A stretch of DNA of 64,000 nucleotides from an uncultured Clostridia bacterium. Its GTDB lineage: Bacteria; Bacillota; Clostridia; Oscillospirales; CAG-272. Position numbers and translations under genes: made by a program. Positions 31,497 through 36,754 of this stretch are shown here, piece after piece. The stretch lies in NCBI GenBank assembly GCA_904501765.1, contig CAJGCM010000001.1, forward strand, positions 1 through 64,000, read 5' to 3'. The notes below the pieces were generated by a model, which was not told the origin of the DNA, searched no databases, and saw only the letters and a program-made list of their open reading frames with translations. The stretch's first letter is position 1. Each line of letters opens with the position of its first letter.

Positions 31497-32267
31497 TTAA
31501 CACCAATCTTCGAAGTCTGGGTATGGATCTTGACCGAATGAGATTATGATACATTCTAGTCCATCGTCCATAACCACCTTCTCATGGTGAAAATCGATCC
31601 ATGACTGCCAGTAGGCGTCCATATTAGCGCATGTATTCCATCCGAAATCGTTACCGTGATCAAGCGGCTCTAGTCCAAGCAGACTATACCACTCGTTCAG
31701 ATACACACCGTCGTCCATCATTAGCGTTCGATTTACCTCATACTCTGCTTTTTGGACATCGAATGGTCTGGCTTCGAAGTACTGATCGGAATAGTAGTCG
31801 TAATAAAGTCGTTTACCGTCTTCCGGTTCAGCCGAACTCTCGGGGTATTCCTCGTCGTACTTATCCTTCGCTATGCCAGCTCTGATTTGCATGCCTGCTT
31901 CGCTACCGTATAGTTCCTCAACCTTCTTGCGATAGTCCTTATAGCCGCTATCGAGTAGTGCGTAGGCGCTCATTAAGGATGCTTGACTGCGCTGGTTAAG
32001 AACATTAGCTCCGAATATACAGGCTAGTGTAGATACGCCTAGGATAACTGTAGGGACGTACGCTGGACCTGCTATTTTGACTGTTTCGAGCGTAGTTAAT
32101 TCATCGCCTTTTTCCTCTTTCGCTTGATCCAATAATGCTAATGCTTTTGGTGTGGCCTTAACCGCAGTCACCGTAGTCGCAACTACTCCGGCAGCCCCCA
32201 CACACGTTAATATAGTTGACGAGTTCCGCTTTAAAAATAATTGTGACTTTGCTAATAGACTGTTCAT
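31497..32267 (-). CDS. DUF6353-like membrane protein, paralogue 3
   Basis: The protein has 256 residues from ATG 32267 after AAAGGTGAGGATGGAA. Helix 1 is TILTCVGAAGVVATTVTAVKATPKAL, helix 2 YVPTVILGVSTLACIFGANVL; then SAYALLDSGYKDYRKKVEELYG and a C-terminal domain with VNRTLMMDDGVYLNEWYSLLGLEPL. A hairpin with a T-rich run lies in its leader (32293-32333), which might act as an attenuator. Confidence 0.8.
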   Translation of the reverse strand: MNSLLAKSQLFLKRNSSTILTCVGAAGVVATTVTAVKATPKALALLDQAKEEKGDELTTLETVKIAGPAYVPTVILGVSTLACIFGANVLNQRSQASLMSAYALLDSGYKDYRKKVEELYGSEAGMQIRAGIAKDKYDEEYPESSAEPEDGKRLYYDYYSDQYFEARPFDVQKAEYEVNRTLMMDDGVYLNEWYSLLGLEPLDHGNDFGWNTCANMDAYWQSWIDFHHEKVVMDDGLECIIISFGQDPYPDFEDWC

Positions 32268-32292
32268 TTCCATCCTCACCTTTCGGGGTTTG

Positions 32293-32333
32293 TAAAAAGC
32301 AAAGAGAAGTTGTCAGTTTTTACACCGACAAAC
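32293..32333 (-). terminator. leader hairpin / possible attenuator
   Basis: Minus strand TTGTCGG ... CTGACAA (7-bp stem, one G-T pair) then CTTCTCTTTGCTTTTT. It lies between the promoter element at 32362 and the start of the DUF6353 gene, so it would end or regulate that transcript rather than follow a gene. Confidence 0.5.
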
Positions 32334-32361
32334 AACAGATTTTACTCTGAAGCTTACCTTC

Positions 32362-32388
32362 TCATAATAGCCGTTGTATTTCTCGCGA
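32362..32388 (-). promoter_or_regulatory. cassette promoter element
   Basis: Minus strand TTCGCGAGAAATACAACGGCTATTATG with standard spacing. Drives DUF6353 paralogue 3 through the leader hairpin. Confidence 0.7.
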
Positions 32389-32392
32389 ATCG

Positions 32393-32421
32393 AAAAAGAA
32401 GGAGTCCGTGTTAGGGACTCA
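32393..32421 (-). terminator. rho-independent terminator
   Basis: Minus strand GAGTCCCTAACACGGACTC followed by CTTCTTTTT; ends the 67-residue membrane gene. Confidence 0.8.
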
Positions 32422-32622
32422 TTCAGCCTTTTTCCTCGCTCTCCTTCTCTTTCTCCATTTACGGAGCTTCGCGATCAATCGGACAATAGCCCACATGATC
32501 AATATGCATACTAACAAATCGCCGAATATCACGAGCATGCTTCCACCGCCTATAATTAGAACGATAGCCAACGCTATCGCGACCACTAGCAATAAGAATA
32601 GTAGTATTGCAAAACTAATCAT
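32419..32622 (-). CDS. 67-residue membrane protein
   Basis: From ATG 32622 after GGAGGAAACGGT. Two hydrophobic segments (ISFAILLFLLLVVAIALAIV and IFGDLLVCILIMWAIVRLIA) and a basic tail RKWRKRRRARKKAE. The FGDLLVC pattern recurs in many Clostridial phages; function unknown. Confidence 0.65.
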   Translation of the reverse strand: MISFAILLFLLLVVAIALAIVLIIGGGSMLVIFGDLLVCILIMWAIVRLIAKLRKWRKRRRARKKAE

Positions 32623-32640
32623 ACCGTTTCCTCCTTTCTC

Positions 32641-32667
32641 TCATAAAAGGAAGTGTTATCACCGCGA
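32641..32667 (-). promoter_or_regulatory. cassette promoter element
   Basis: Minus strand TTCGCGGTGATAACACTTCCTTTTATGA (-10 part TTTTAT). Drives the 67-residue membrane gene. Confidence 0.6.
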
Positions 32668-32681
32668 AAGGTGGGACTATG

Positions 32682-33041
32682 TTATATGTCCCGTCTGTCA
32701 AAGCAGGTTTCCCAGCGTTCTTTAGGTAGAGGTTTCATCTTCAAAGCCCACATTATTTGGCGGATTGTGATCGTCGGGAACACGCCGTCCTTACACTCGC
32801 CAGAGCGATCATCGAACAACGTCTTGAATTTTGGATGTAGATATAACGAATCGGTGAGCCACGGATCGATCTCACTCCACCAGGTTTGTTTTGTGTCTGA
32901 ATCAAACCGCTGCTGTATAACTGCCAGTCCTCGACTACCCATTTTGAATAATGTACAGCTATCATAGGCTGGGTGGTCGCAAATATGTATGTCTCCGTAC
33001 ATAGACGAATACAGAGCAGGTTTTTCATAGTGATATCTCAT
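32682..33041 (-). CDS. DUF5720-like protein
   Basis: The protein has 119 residues from ATG 33041 after GGAGGTGAGTT. MRYHYEKPALYSSMYGDIHI, then HPAYDSCTLFKMGSRGLAVIQQRFDSDTKQTWWSEIDPWLTDSLYLHP and PTITIRQIMWALKMKPLPKERWETCFDR, is a conserved family I remember as DUF5720, widespread in Firmicute conjugative elements and phages. No function known. Confidence 0.75.
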   Translation of the reverse strand: MRYHYEKPALYSSMYGDIHICDHPAYDSCTLFKMGSRGLAVIQQRFDSDTKQTWWSEIDPWLTDSLYLHPKFKTLFDDRSGECKDGVFPTITIRQIMWALKMKPLPKERWETCFDRRDI

Positions 33042-33056
33042 AACTCACCTCCTGAC

Positions 33057-33088
33057 TAAAAGTGAAGAGTCCCCGTAGGAACTCCCCA
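33057..33088 (-). terminator. rho-independent terminator
   Basis: Minus strand GGGGAGTTCC TACG GGGACTC followed by TTCACTTTT; ends the 70-residue membrane gene. Confidence 0.75.
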
Positions 33089-33099
33089 TCTTGTAGATT

Positions 33100-33312
33100 T
33101 TAGACGATTTTACTCACGTACAATATGTAGTTCACCATCAATATCGGCCACAATACCGTCCAAGCTACGATACCGAGCAGCCATGACCACGAGTGTGTCA
33201 GGAAATCCTTCCAGTCAAATCTCGCGCCCTTGGCGACAATCAGTACGATCCCGGCGATGTTCATAACCAACCACGCGGTAATACCAATAAGAATATATGT
33301 AAATAAAAACAT
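33100..33312 (-). CDS. 70-residue membrane protein
   Basis: From ATG 33312 after AAAGGAGATGACAAT; the longer frame includes the promoter element and is discarded. Two hydrophobic segments: LFTYILIGITAWLVMNIAGIVLIV and SWLLGIVAWTVLWPILMVNYIL. Own promoter element and terminator. Role unknown. Confidence 0.6.
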   Translation of the reverse strand: MFLFTYILIGITAWLVMNIAGIVLIVAKGARFDWKDFLTHSWSWLLGIVAWTVLWPILMVNYILYVSKIV

Positions 33313-33327
33313 ATTGTCATCTCCTTT

Positions 33328-33353
33328 CATAAAGGAGGATGTTTTAAACGCGA
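33328..33353 (-). promoter_or_regulatory. cassette promoter element
   Basis: Minus strand CTCGCGTTTAAAACATCCTCCTTTATGA (-10 part TTTAT). Drives the 70-residue membrane gene. Confidence 0.6.
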
Positions 33354-33355
33354 GA

Positions 33356-33384
33356 TAAAAGAAACAGCCCTTGCGGACTGCCCT
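33356..33384 (-). terminator. rho-independent terminator
   Basis: Minus strand GGCAGTCC GCAA GGGCTGTTTC then TTTTA; follows the 59-residue gene and runs into the next promoter element. Confidence 0.75.
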
Positions 33385-33563
33385 CACAGATACTCTTCCA
33401 TTTCTTCTGCGATTTCTTGTGCTACTTCAGCACCCATCTTTGCGTAATTCTTGATGAATTCCTTAGACATATACTGTTTCATCATGATTTTCATCATAAT
33501 ATACCCAGCTAGTGTCTGTGCAACCACTAAAACTACTGCAAATACTACAGCTTCTAATAACAT
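33384..33563 (-). CDS. 59-residue membrane-anchored peptide
   Basis: From ATG 33563 after AAGGAGACGATTGAA: MLLEAVVFAVVLVVAQTLAG, one helix, then a methionine-rich hinge (MMKIMMKQYM) and a charged helix to EEMEEYL. Cassette layout. Role unknown. Confidence 0.6.
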   Translation of the reverse strand: MLLEAVVFAVVLVVAQTLAGYIMMKIMMKQYMSKEFIKNYAKMGAEVAQEIAEEMEEYL

Positions 33564-33596
33564 TTCAATCGTCTCCTTATGGAATGTATTTTCTCT

Positions 33597-33624
33597 CCAT
33601 AATAGAAGATGTTTCTGACACGAG
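33597..33624 (-). promoter_or_regulatory. cassette promoter element
   Basis: Minus strand CTCGTGTCAGAAACATCTTCTATTATGG. Drives the 59-residue gene. Confidence 0.7.
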
Positions 33625-33656
33625 AAAAAGTAAAGGAGGCGCCGTAGCGTCCCCGT
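33625..33656 (-). terminator. rho-independent terminator
   Basis: Minus strand GGGGACGC TACG GCGCCTCC followed by TTTACTTTTT; ends the 24-residue peptide gene. Confidence 0.85.
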
Positions 33657-33666
33657 TACTTGGAAC

Positions 33667-33741
33667 TTAATCCTTCTTTACACTACTGAAGACTAGTGCA
33701 CAACCGCATACTATCAGTATAACTCCGATTAGTAATACCAT
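33667..33741 (-). CDS. 24-residue membrane peptide
   Basis: From ATG 33741 after GGGGAGGAAATGTAAT: MVLLIGVILIVCGCALVFSS then VKKD. A minimal hydrophobic peptide in a full cassette (promoter element 33776, terminator 33625). Size recalls type I toxins and small phage membrane effectors; function unknown. Confidence 0.55.
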   Translation of the reverse strand: MVLLIGVILIVCGCALVFSSVKKD

Positions 33742-33775
33742 ATTACATTTCCTCCCCTTGTAAATAAATATCATT

Positions 33776-33802
33776 CCATAATAGGAGGGGTATTTGTCGC
33801 GA
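33776..33802 (-). promoter_or_regulatory. cassette promoter element
   Basis: Minus strand ATCGCGACAAATACCCCTCCTATTATGG. Drives the 24-residue peptide gene. A KATATTT copy lies just downstream at 33766. Confidence 0.7.
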
Positions 33803-33823
33803 TTACCTTCCTTTGCTCAGATC

Positions 33824-33857
33824 CAAAAGGAAGAGGCTGTGTTTCCACAACCCCTTG
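33824..33857 (-). terminator. rho-independent terminator
   Basis: Minus strand GGGGTTGTG GAAA CACAGCCTC followed by TTCCTTTT; ends the 127-residue gene. Confidence 0.85.
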
Positions 33858-33873
33858 CCTCGGTCCGTCGTTC

Positions 33874-34257
33874 TCACTTCTTGTGGAACAATCTCTGAAC
33901 AAAGTTTCTTCCAGATTGCGTAGTGATCGTGCCGGTTTCTTCAAACTTAAGTGAAACCTTGGTACCCCAAATCGTAACTACCAACGGCAATACGACTCCG
34001 GCCGCGCCGATGATGTTTTTCACGATCCGATCTCTTCGTTCCTCGCGCATCTGCTGTACTTTCAAAGTCTGCTCGCTTTCTCTAGCAGCAGCCTTATCCT
34101 TACAGTCGATGTCGACTTTCTCGATCTCGATTGCTTTATCCATCAGCTTGGCCAAACCATCAACTGTGGTGCGATACTTTTCGGAGCCAGGCTCCATCGT
34201 ACTCAGTTTGTCAAACTCCGATTCGATCTCAGTGTGCAATAAAGCTTCAATGCTCAT
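33874..34257 (-). CDS. conserved phage protein with C-terminal membrane helix
   Basis: The protein has 127 residues from ATG 34257 after GAAAGGAGACGATTGAG. Helical N-terminal half (EALLHTEIESEFDKLSTMEPGSEKYRTTVDGLAKLMDKAIE), a basic stretch, then one helix NIIGAAGVVLPLVVTIWGTK and a tail GTITTQSGRNFVQRLFHKK. The LKFEETGT(I/F)TTxxGR ending is a recurrent phage family; function unknown. Confidence 0.7.
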   Translation of the reverse strand: MSIEALLHTEIESEFDKLSTMEPGSEKYRTTVDGLAKLMDKAIEIEKVDIDCKDKAAARESEQTLKVQQMREERRDRIVKNIIGAAGVVLPLVVTIWGTKVSLKFEETGTITTQSGRNFVQRLFHKK

Positions 34258-34295
34258 CTCAATCGTCTCCTTTCAGATATTTCGAACTTCACGTT

Positions 34296-34323
34296 CCATA
34301 ATAGCGACTGTTATTTGTGCGAA
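34296..34323 (-). promoter_or_regulatory. cassette promoter element
   Basis: Minus strand TTCGCACAAATAACAGTCGCTATTATGG; it overlaps the 3' end of the 34311 gene. Drives the 127-residue gene. Confidence 0.65.
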
Positions 34324-34550
34324 TCCTGGCGAATAGTTTTAATGATAAAAGCCGCCTTCGACATCGATGCGAGCTCTTCCATCGGTACTGTTGGCACTAA
34401 ATACGGATACTGGCTTCCATCGTGATCGCTCGTGATAATATAGATAGTACCTTTAGCTCCGCTTTGTTTGCCAGCTTTACCTAGCAGATAGCCTAGCACG
34501 AACGCTATAGTAACTGCTATGAATGCTATTACCATAAATCCCGCTTCCAT
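34311..34550 (-). CDS. 79-residue membrane-anchored protein
   Basis: From ATG 34550 after AAAGGAGATCAAA (start inside a TCAAAATGG motif). One helix (VIAFIAVTIAFVLGYLLG), then GTIYIITSDHDGSQYPYLVP and TVPMEELASMSKAAFIIKTI. The C-terminal pattern (G.I.I...DGSQYPYLEL..PIE.L.....V.F.V) is shared by many phage small proteins. No terminator is seen after it. Confidence 0.65.
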   Translation of the reverse strand: MEAGFMVIAFIAVTIAFVLGYLLGKAGKQSGAKGTIYIITSDHDGSQYPYLVPTVPMEELASMSKAAFIIKTIRQDSHK

Positions 34551-34563
34551 TTTGATCTCCTTT

Positions 34564-34690
34564 CAAATTGTTTTTCTAAAATTCTCCCCCGGGATTTTTT
34601 TTCACATTACAAATTTATCACCCTTTCTGGTAACCTACGTACGGGTCTTTTAAGTTAGGTTAAAAATATGTATTCTAGATTAGTTTCGTT
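34564..34690. other. non-coding gap
   Basis: AT-rich sequence without a convincing ORF. On the minus strand it has TTCGAACGAAACTAATCTAGAAT, a degenerate match to the cassette promoter, and near 34585-34600 a tiny TCCC/GGGA hairpin next to a T-run. No clear feature. Confidence 0.4.
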
Positions 34691-34697
34691 CGAACCT

Positions 34698-34733
34698 AAA
34701 AAGAAAAGAGTCTGAGATTACTCCCAGACCCTC
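34698..34733 (-). terminator. rho-independent terminator
   Basis: Minus strand GGGTCTGGGAG ... CTCAGACTC followed by TTTTCTTTTT; ends the 35-residue gene. Confidence 0.85.
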
Positions 34734-34755
34734 ATCTTTGTGTGACAATTAATAA

Positions 34756-34863
34756 TTAACCATTCTCCATCATCTCGATAGCCTCTTTACGAGTCATCAG
34801 CATGCCATTACACCAGACCATCTCGTTCATGTCGATAGTCTCATTAGCGTTAGCGTGATCCAT
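34756..34863 (-). CDS. 35-residue peptide
   Basis: From ATG 34863 after GGAGGTACGATT: MDHANANETIDMNEMVWCNG then MLMTRKEAIEMMENG. The NEMV.CNGML.TRKEAIE core is familiar from small phage ORFs. Soluble, acidic; cassette layout. Function unknown. Confidence 0.6.
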   Translation of the reverse strand: MDHANANETIDMNEMVWCNGMLMTRKEAIEMMENG

Positions 34864-34905
34864 AATCGTACCTCCTTTTGATTTTGTTTTTAATATATTA
34901 TCTTG

Positions 34906-34930
34906 TCATAAAACAAGTTGTTTTTCGCGA
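34906..34930 (-). promoter_or_regulatory. cassette promoter element
   Basis: Minus strand TTCGCGAAAAACAACTTGTTTTATGA (-10 part TTTTAT); it abuts the end of the 76-residue gene. Drives the 35-residue gene. Confidence 0.6.
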
Positions 34931-34932
34931 AT

Positions 34933-35163
34933 TTACTCTGCGTCCTTCTTAGCAAGGTATAAGTAATACTCGAGATCGGTAACAGCATCTTGGAGTTGTT
35001 GAGCAGTTCGCTTTGTATCTCCTATCGCTTCCTCAAGACTAACTACATCGAATACATTCACGTCATTATATATCTGCTCTGTATCGTCTTTTAGTAAGTT
35101 TACTAAACCTCGCGACAGTCTAGCTTTACCTCGCATCACCATTTTTAATTCTTGTATATCCAT
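34933..35163 (-). CDS. 76-residue helical protein
   Basis: ATG 35163 follows AGGAGGGCGTCAAA (TCAAAATGG motif over the start). Helical and charged: MDIQELKMVMRGKARLSRGL, then RTAQQLQDAVTDLEYYLYLAKKDAE. No family recognised. Confidence 0.6.
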   Translation of the reverse strand: MDIQELKMVMRGKARLSRGLVNLLKDDTEQIYNDVNVFDVVSLEEAIGDTKRTAQQLQDAVTDLEYYLYLAKKDAE

Positions 35164-35184
35164 TTTGACGCCCTCCTATATACT

Positions 35185-35215
35185 GAAAAGAGAAGAGGTT
35201 CTGTTCAACCTCCGC
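35185..35215 (-). terminator. rho-independent terminator
   Basis: Minus strand GGAGGTTGAACAGAACCTC followed by TTCTCTTTTC, 23 bases after the 19-residue peptide stop. Confidence 0.75.
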
Positions 35216-35237
35216 TCTTGTCTTTGTCATTAGTCGA

Positions 35238-35297
35238 TTAGACAATGTATGCAATCGCTGCTGCAATACCCATTGCTGCTGCAATAATTCCAAACAT
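35238..35297 (-). CDS. 19-residue membrane peptide
   Basis: From ATG 35297 after GAAAGGAGATCGGCT: MFGIIAAAMGIAAAIAYIV, entirely hydrophobic. It has a promoter element (35327) and terminator, which is the main reason to call it. Could be a toxin-like or holin-regulating peptide; no evidence beyond hydrophobicity. Confidence 0.5.
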   Translation of the reverse strand: MFGIIAAAMGIAAAIAYIV

Positions 35298-35326
35298 AGC
35301 CGATCTCCTTTCAAAACTAATATTTC

Positions 35327-35353
35327 TCATAATAGCGATTGTTATTTTCGCGC
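35327..35353 (-). promoter_or_regulatory. cassette promoter element
   Basis: Minus strand CGCGCGAAAATAACAATCGCTATTATG; it overlaps the last codons of the 139-residue gene. Drives the 19-residue peptide. Confidence 0.65.
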
Positions 35354-35761
35354 GGTGTTTAGTAACCAAAAGAACTTCCTATAGCGATCATAGTACATGT
35401 CTTTTCCACACGGAATGTTTAATCTAGTTTTTAAGTATGTGTAAGAGAGATTCTCCGTAACTGCTTTTAATATGTATTGCCACAGATAGTTGTCGGCTTC
35501 CCTAGCGACTTTCTCGACCATTTCGATGCGTTCTGTAAGCTGCGCTTTAGCAATGGCTCGTCTAGCTGTAGGATCTCCAGGAAGATTACCAGACGATATA
35601 CTCTCGAACGATGATGTCGATATATTCGGACTATCGAGTTCCATATAGGTCTTCTTCCATTTGGGGTATTGCAAACAGAAGTGTTTTAGTTCATAGTGAC
35701 GATGCTTATCGATATGATACTTGTTTTTAATAGAAAGCTCTGGTCTAATAACCGTAGCCAT
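35342..35761 (-). CDS. conserved phage protein, possible ArpU-like regulator
   Basis: The protein has 139 residues from ATG 35761 after AAAGGAGAGTGAGTCAAA. LSIKNKYHIDKHRHYELKHFCLQYPKWKKTY, GDPTARRAIAKAQLTERIEMVEKVAREADNYLWQYILKAVTENLSYTYLKTRLNIPCGKDMYYDRYRKFFWLLNTAR is a very conserved family in Clostridial phages. The C-terminal TYLKTRLNIPCGKDMYYDRYRKFF has the look of a sigma region 4-like helix-turn-helix used in late-gene control, but I cannot prove it. Confidence 0.65.
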   Translation of the reverse strand: MATVIRPELSIKNKYHIDKHRHYELKHFCLQYPKWKKTYMELDSPNISTSSFESISSGNLPGDPTARRAIAKAQLTERIEMVEKVAREADNYLWQYILKAVTENLSYTYLKTRLNIPCGKDMYYDRYRKFFWLLNTARK

Positions 35762-35767
35762 TTTGAC

Positions 35768-35905
35768 TCACTCTCCTTTAATGTAATCCTCATAAACTTC
35801 TATATATTGTTTAATCTGTGAAACCCTATTCTTTAATTTAGCGATTTCTTTTTCTTGCATTAGAATCAACCCCACTAACTCTGCTATTATCTCGTCTTTG
35901 GTCAT
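35768..35905 (-). CDS. 45-residue coiled-coil peptide
   Basis: From ATG 35905: MTKDEIIAELVGLILMQEKE then IAKLKNRVSQIKQYIEVYEDYIKGE. Heptad pattern throughout. It overlaps the upstream gene out of frame by 68 bases, so only one of the overlapping regions may matter. The ribosome site is weak; coupling likely. Confidence 0.5.
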   Translation of the reverse strand: MTKDEIIAELVGLILMQEKEIAKLKNRVSQIKQYIEVYEDYIKGE

Positions 35906-36032
35906 TACCAATCAGTCCCTTCTTCGCTAATATACTAACAAAACGCTCTGTGGCATTGCGTATGTTTTCTCTCTGTTCCTCAGTTGGTTCTGTTATATAT
36001 ACTATCGCGTTCTCATAAACGTATTCACGCAT
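35838..36032 (-). CDS. 64-residue protein, first gene of the leftward early transcript
   Basis: ATG 36032 follows AAGGGGCAGAAAGA. MREYVYENAIVYITEPTEEQ then RENIRNATERFVSILAKKGL and a basic tail. It is directly downstream of the PL promoter and operators, so it is the first gene to be expressed on induction. Pattern (M.E.VYENAIV.I......R..LR.AT..F.) occurs in many gut phages. Confidence 0.6.
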   Translation of the reverse strand: MREYVYENAIVYITEPTEEQRENIRNATERFVSILAKKGLIGNDQRRDNSRVSGVDSNARKRNR

Positions 36033-36051
36033 TCTTTCTGCCCCTTTTTAT

Positions 36052-36162
36052 TATGCTAAAAACGTTATTTAAAACGCTAAAAGCGTTAATCTAGATTAAA
36101 TATTACTATCCTAGAATAGCTTTGTCAACGCTTTGTGGGTTTTCTTTTGCATTTTTAGCGTT
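36052..36162. promoter_or_regulatory. repressor operator region
   Basis: A perfect interrupted palindrome AACGCT-AAA-AGCGTT lies at 36073-36087, just downstream of the PL -10. Related sites are TTATGCTAAAAACGTT (36052-36066), an AACGCT half-site overlapping the PL -35 (36127-36132) and TGCATTTTTAGCGTT (36148-36162). Four sites around two divergent promoters is the classic phage switch layout, so they are probable binding sites of the XRE repressor. Confidence 0.75.
36100..36128 (-). promoter_or_regulatory. leftward early promoter PL
   Basis: On the minus strand TTGACA (36123-36128), a 17-base spacer and TAATAT (36100-36105). The start site would fall close to the perfect operator at 36073-36087, consistent with repression of the early operon in a lysogen. 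Confidence 0.75.
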
Positions 36163-36202
36163 TTTAGTGTAAGTTATTAGATACAGTAAAGGGGGTGATG
36201 AG

Positions 36203-36565
36203 TTGGTAAACGGCAACAAAAATATTTTGTCTAAGAATCTAAAAAAGTATATATCTAAAAGCGGAAAGGATCGAGGTAAGATCGCAGAGGAGCTGGGTCT
36301 ATCCTATTCCACACTGACTGATTGGATTAACGGTAACAAATATCCGCGGATAAATAACGTTGAGAAACTGGCGACATATTTCGGAGTTTCCAAGTCAGAT
36401 TTGATTGAAGATTTTGAGGAAATAAAAAAAGACAATGACAGACTGGTCGCCATCATTGTCAAGCTACGAACAAATAAAGATTTAGTAAATGTCGTAGAAA
36501 AATTATCTAGTCTTGATAAAACAAAGTTGGAGCAGTTAAGCCGCTTCTTGGATGCTATTATCTAG
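36203..36565 (+). CDS. XRE-family phage repressor (short form)
   Basis: The protein has 120 residues with a TTG start at 36203 after GGGGGTGATGAG. The helix-turn-helix is KIAEELGLSYSTLTDWINGNKYPRINNVEKLATYFGVS, residues about 25-63. The C-terminus is a short helical tail (VVEKLSSLDKTKLEQLSRFLDAII) for dimerisation, not an S24 peptidase, so it cannot be inactivated by RecA-stimulated self-cleavage. Induction must therefore use another route, perhaps the SOS-regulated antisense unit at 36536-36723. It is divergent from PL and its operators. Confidence 0.88.
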   Translation: MVNGNKNILSKNLKKYISKSGKDRGKIAEELGLSYSTLTDWINGNKYPRINNVEKLATYFGVSKSDLIEDFEEIKKDNDRLVAIIVKLRTNKDLVNVVEKLSSLDKTKLEQLSRFLDAII

Positions 36566-36649
36566 AAGTTGAGATATTAGGTCGAGAAGCGCTAAGTCGT
36601 TACACAGATTCATTTGTTCAATGATTTGAGCGATGTACATTTCTTTCAA
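36536..36649 (-). CDS. 37-residue ORF antisense to the repressor 3' end, SOS-controlled
   Basis: A TTG at 36649 lies 7 bases after AAGGAG and opens MKEMYIAQIIEQMNLCNDLA then LLDLISQLLDNSIQEAA. It ends opposite the repressor's last codons. The CNDLALLDLI.QLL core resembles a family of small proteins encoded beside phage repressors. A promoter with a LexA box lies directly upstream. I infer an antirepressor peptide or antisense RNA that acts on induction; not proven. Confidence 0.55.
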   Translation of the reverse strand: MKEMYIAQIIEQMNLCNDLALLDLISQLLDNSIQEAA

Positions 36650-36676
36650 TAGAAACTCTCCTTGTCGTCCGGGGCA

Positions 36677-36723
36677 GAACGAATGTTCTAAAGTATTATA
36701 AAAGAAGAAATTGTCAGACACAA
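36677..36723 (-). promoter_or_regulatory. LexA-box promoter facing the repressor gene
   Basis: Minus strand TTGTGT (36718-36723), 17-base spacer, TATAAT (36695-36700), then GAACATTCGTTC at 36677-36688. That dodecamer fits the Gram-positive LexA/DinR core GAACRNRYGTTY on the plus strand (GAACGAATGTTC) and sits over the expected transcription start. A plus-strand TATTAT overlaps too, so the integrase promoter could also be affected. Confidence 0.65.
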
Positions 36724-36754
36724 CAAGAAATACTTACCAAAAGGGGAAATTAAC

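Larger units (their letters stand above)
441..33772 (-). repeat. dispersed KATATTT motif, minus-strand biased
   Basis: I count about 46 copies of GATATTT or TATATTT on the minus strand between 441 and 33772, and about five in the opposite orientation, two of those palindromic. Copies occur in all three codon frames, in ribosome-site leaders and in terminator T-tracts. Base composition alone would give roughly five or six on one strand. Confidence 0.7.

Noticed and set aside
36203..36565. Self-cleaving CI/LexA-type repressor
   Set aside because: Only 120 residues with no S24 serine-lysine protease region.
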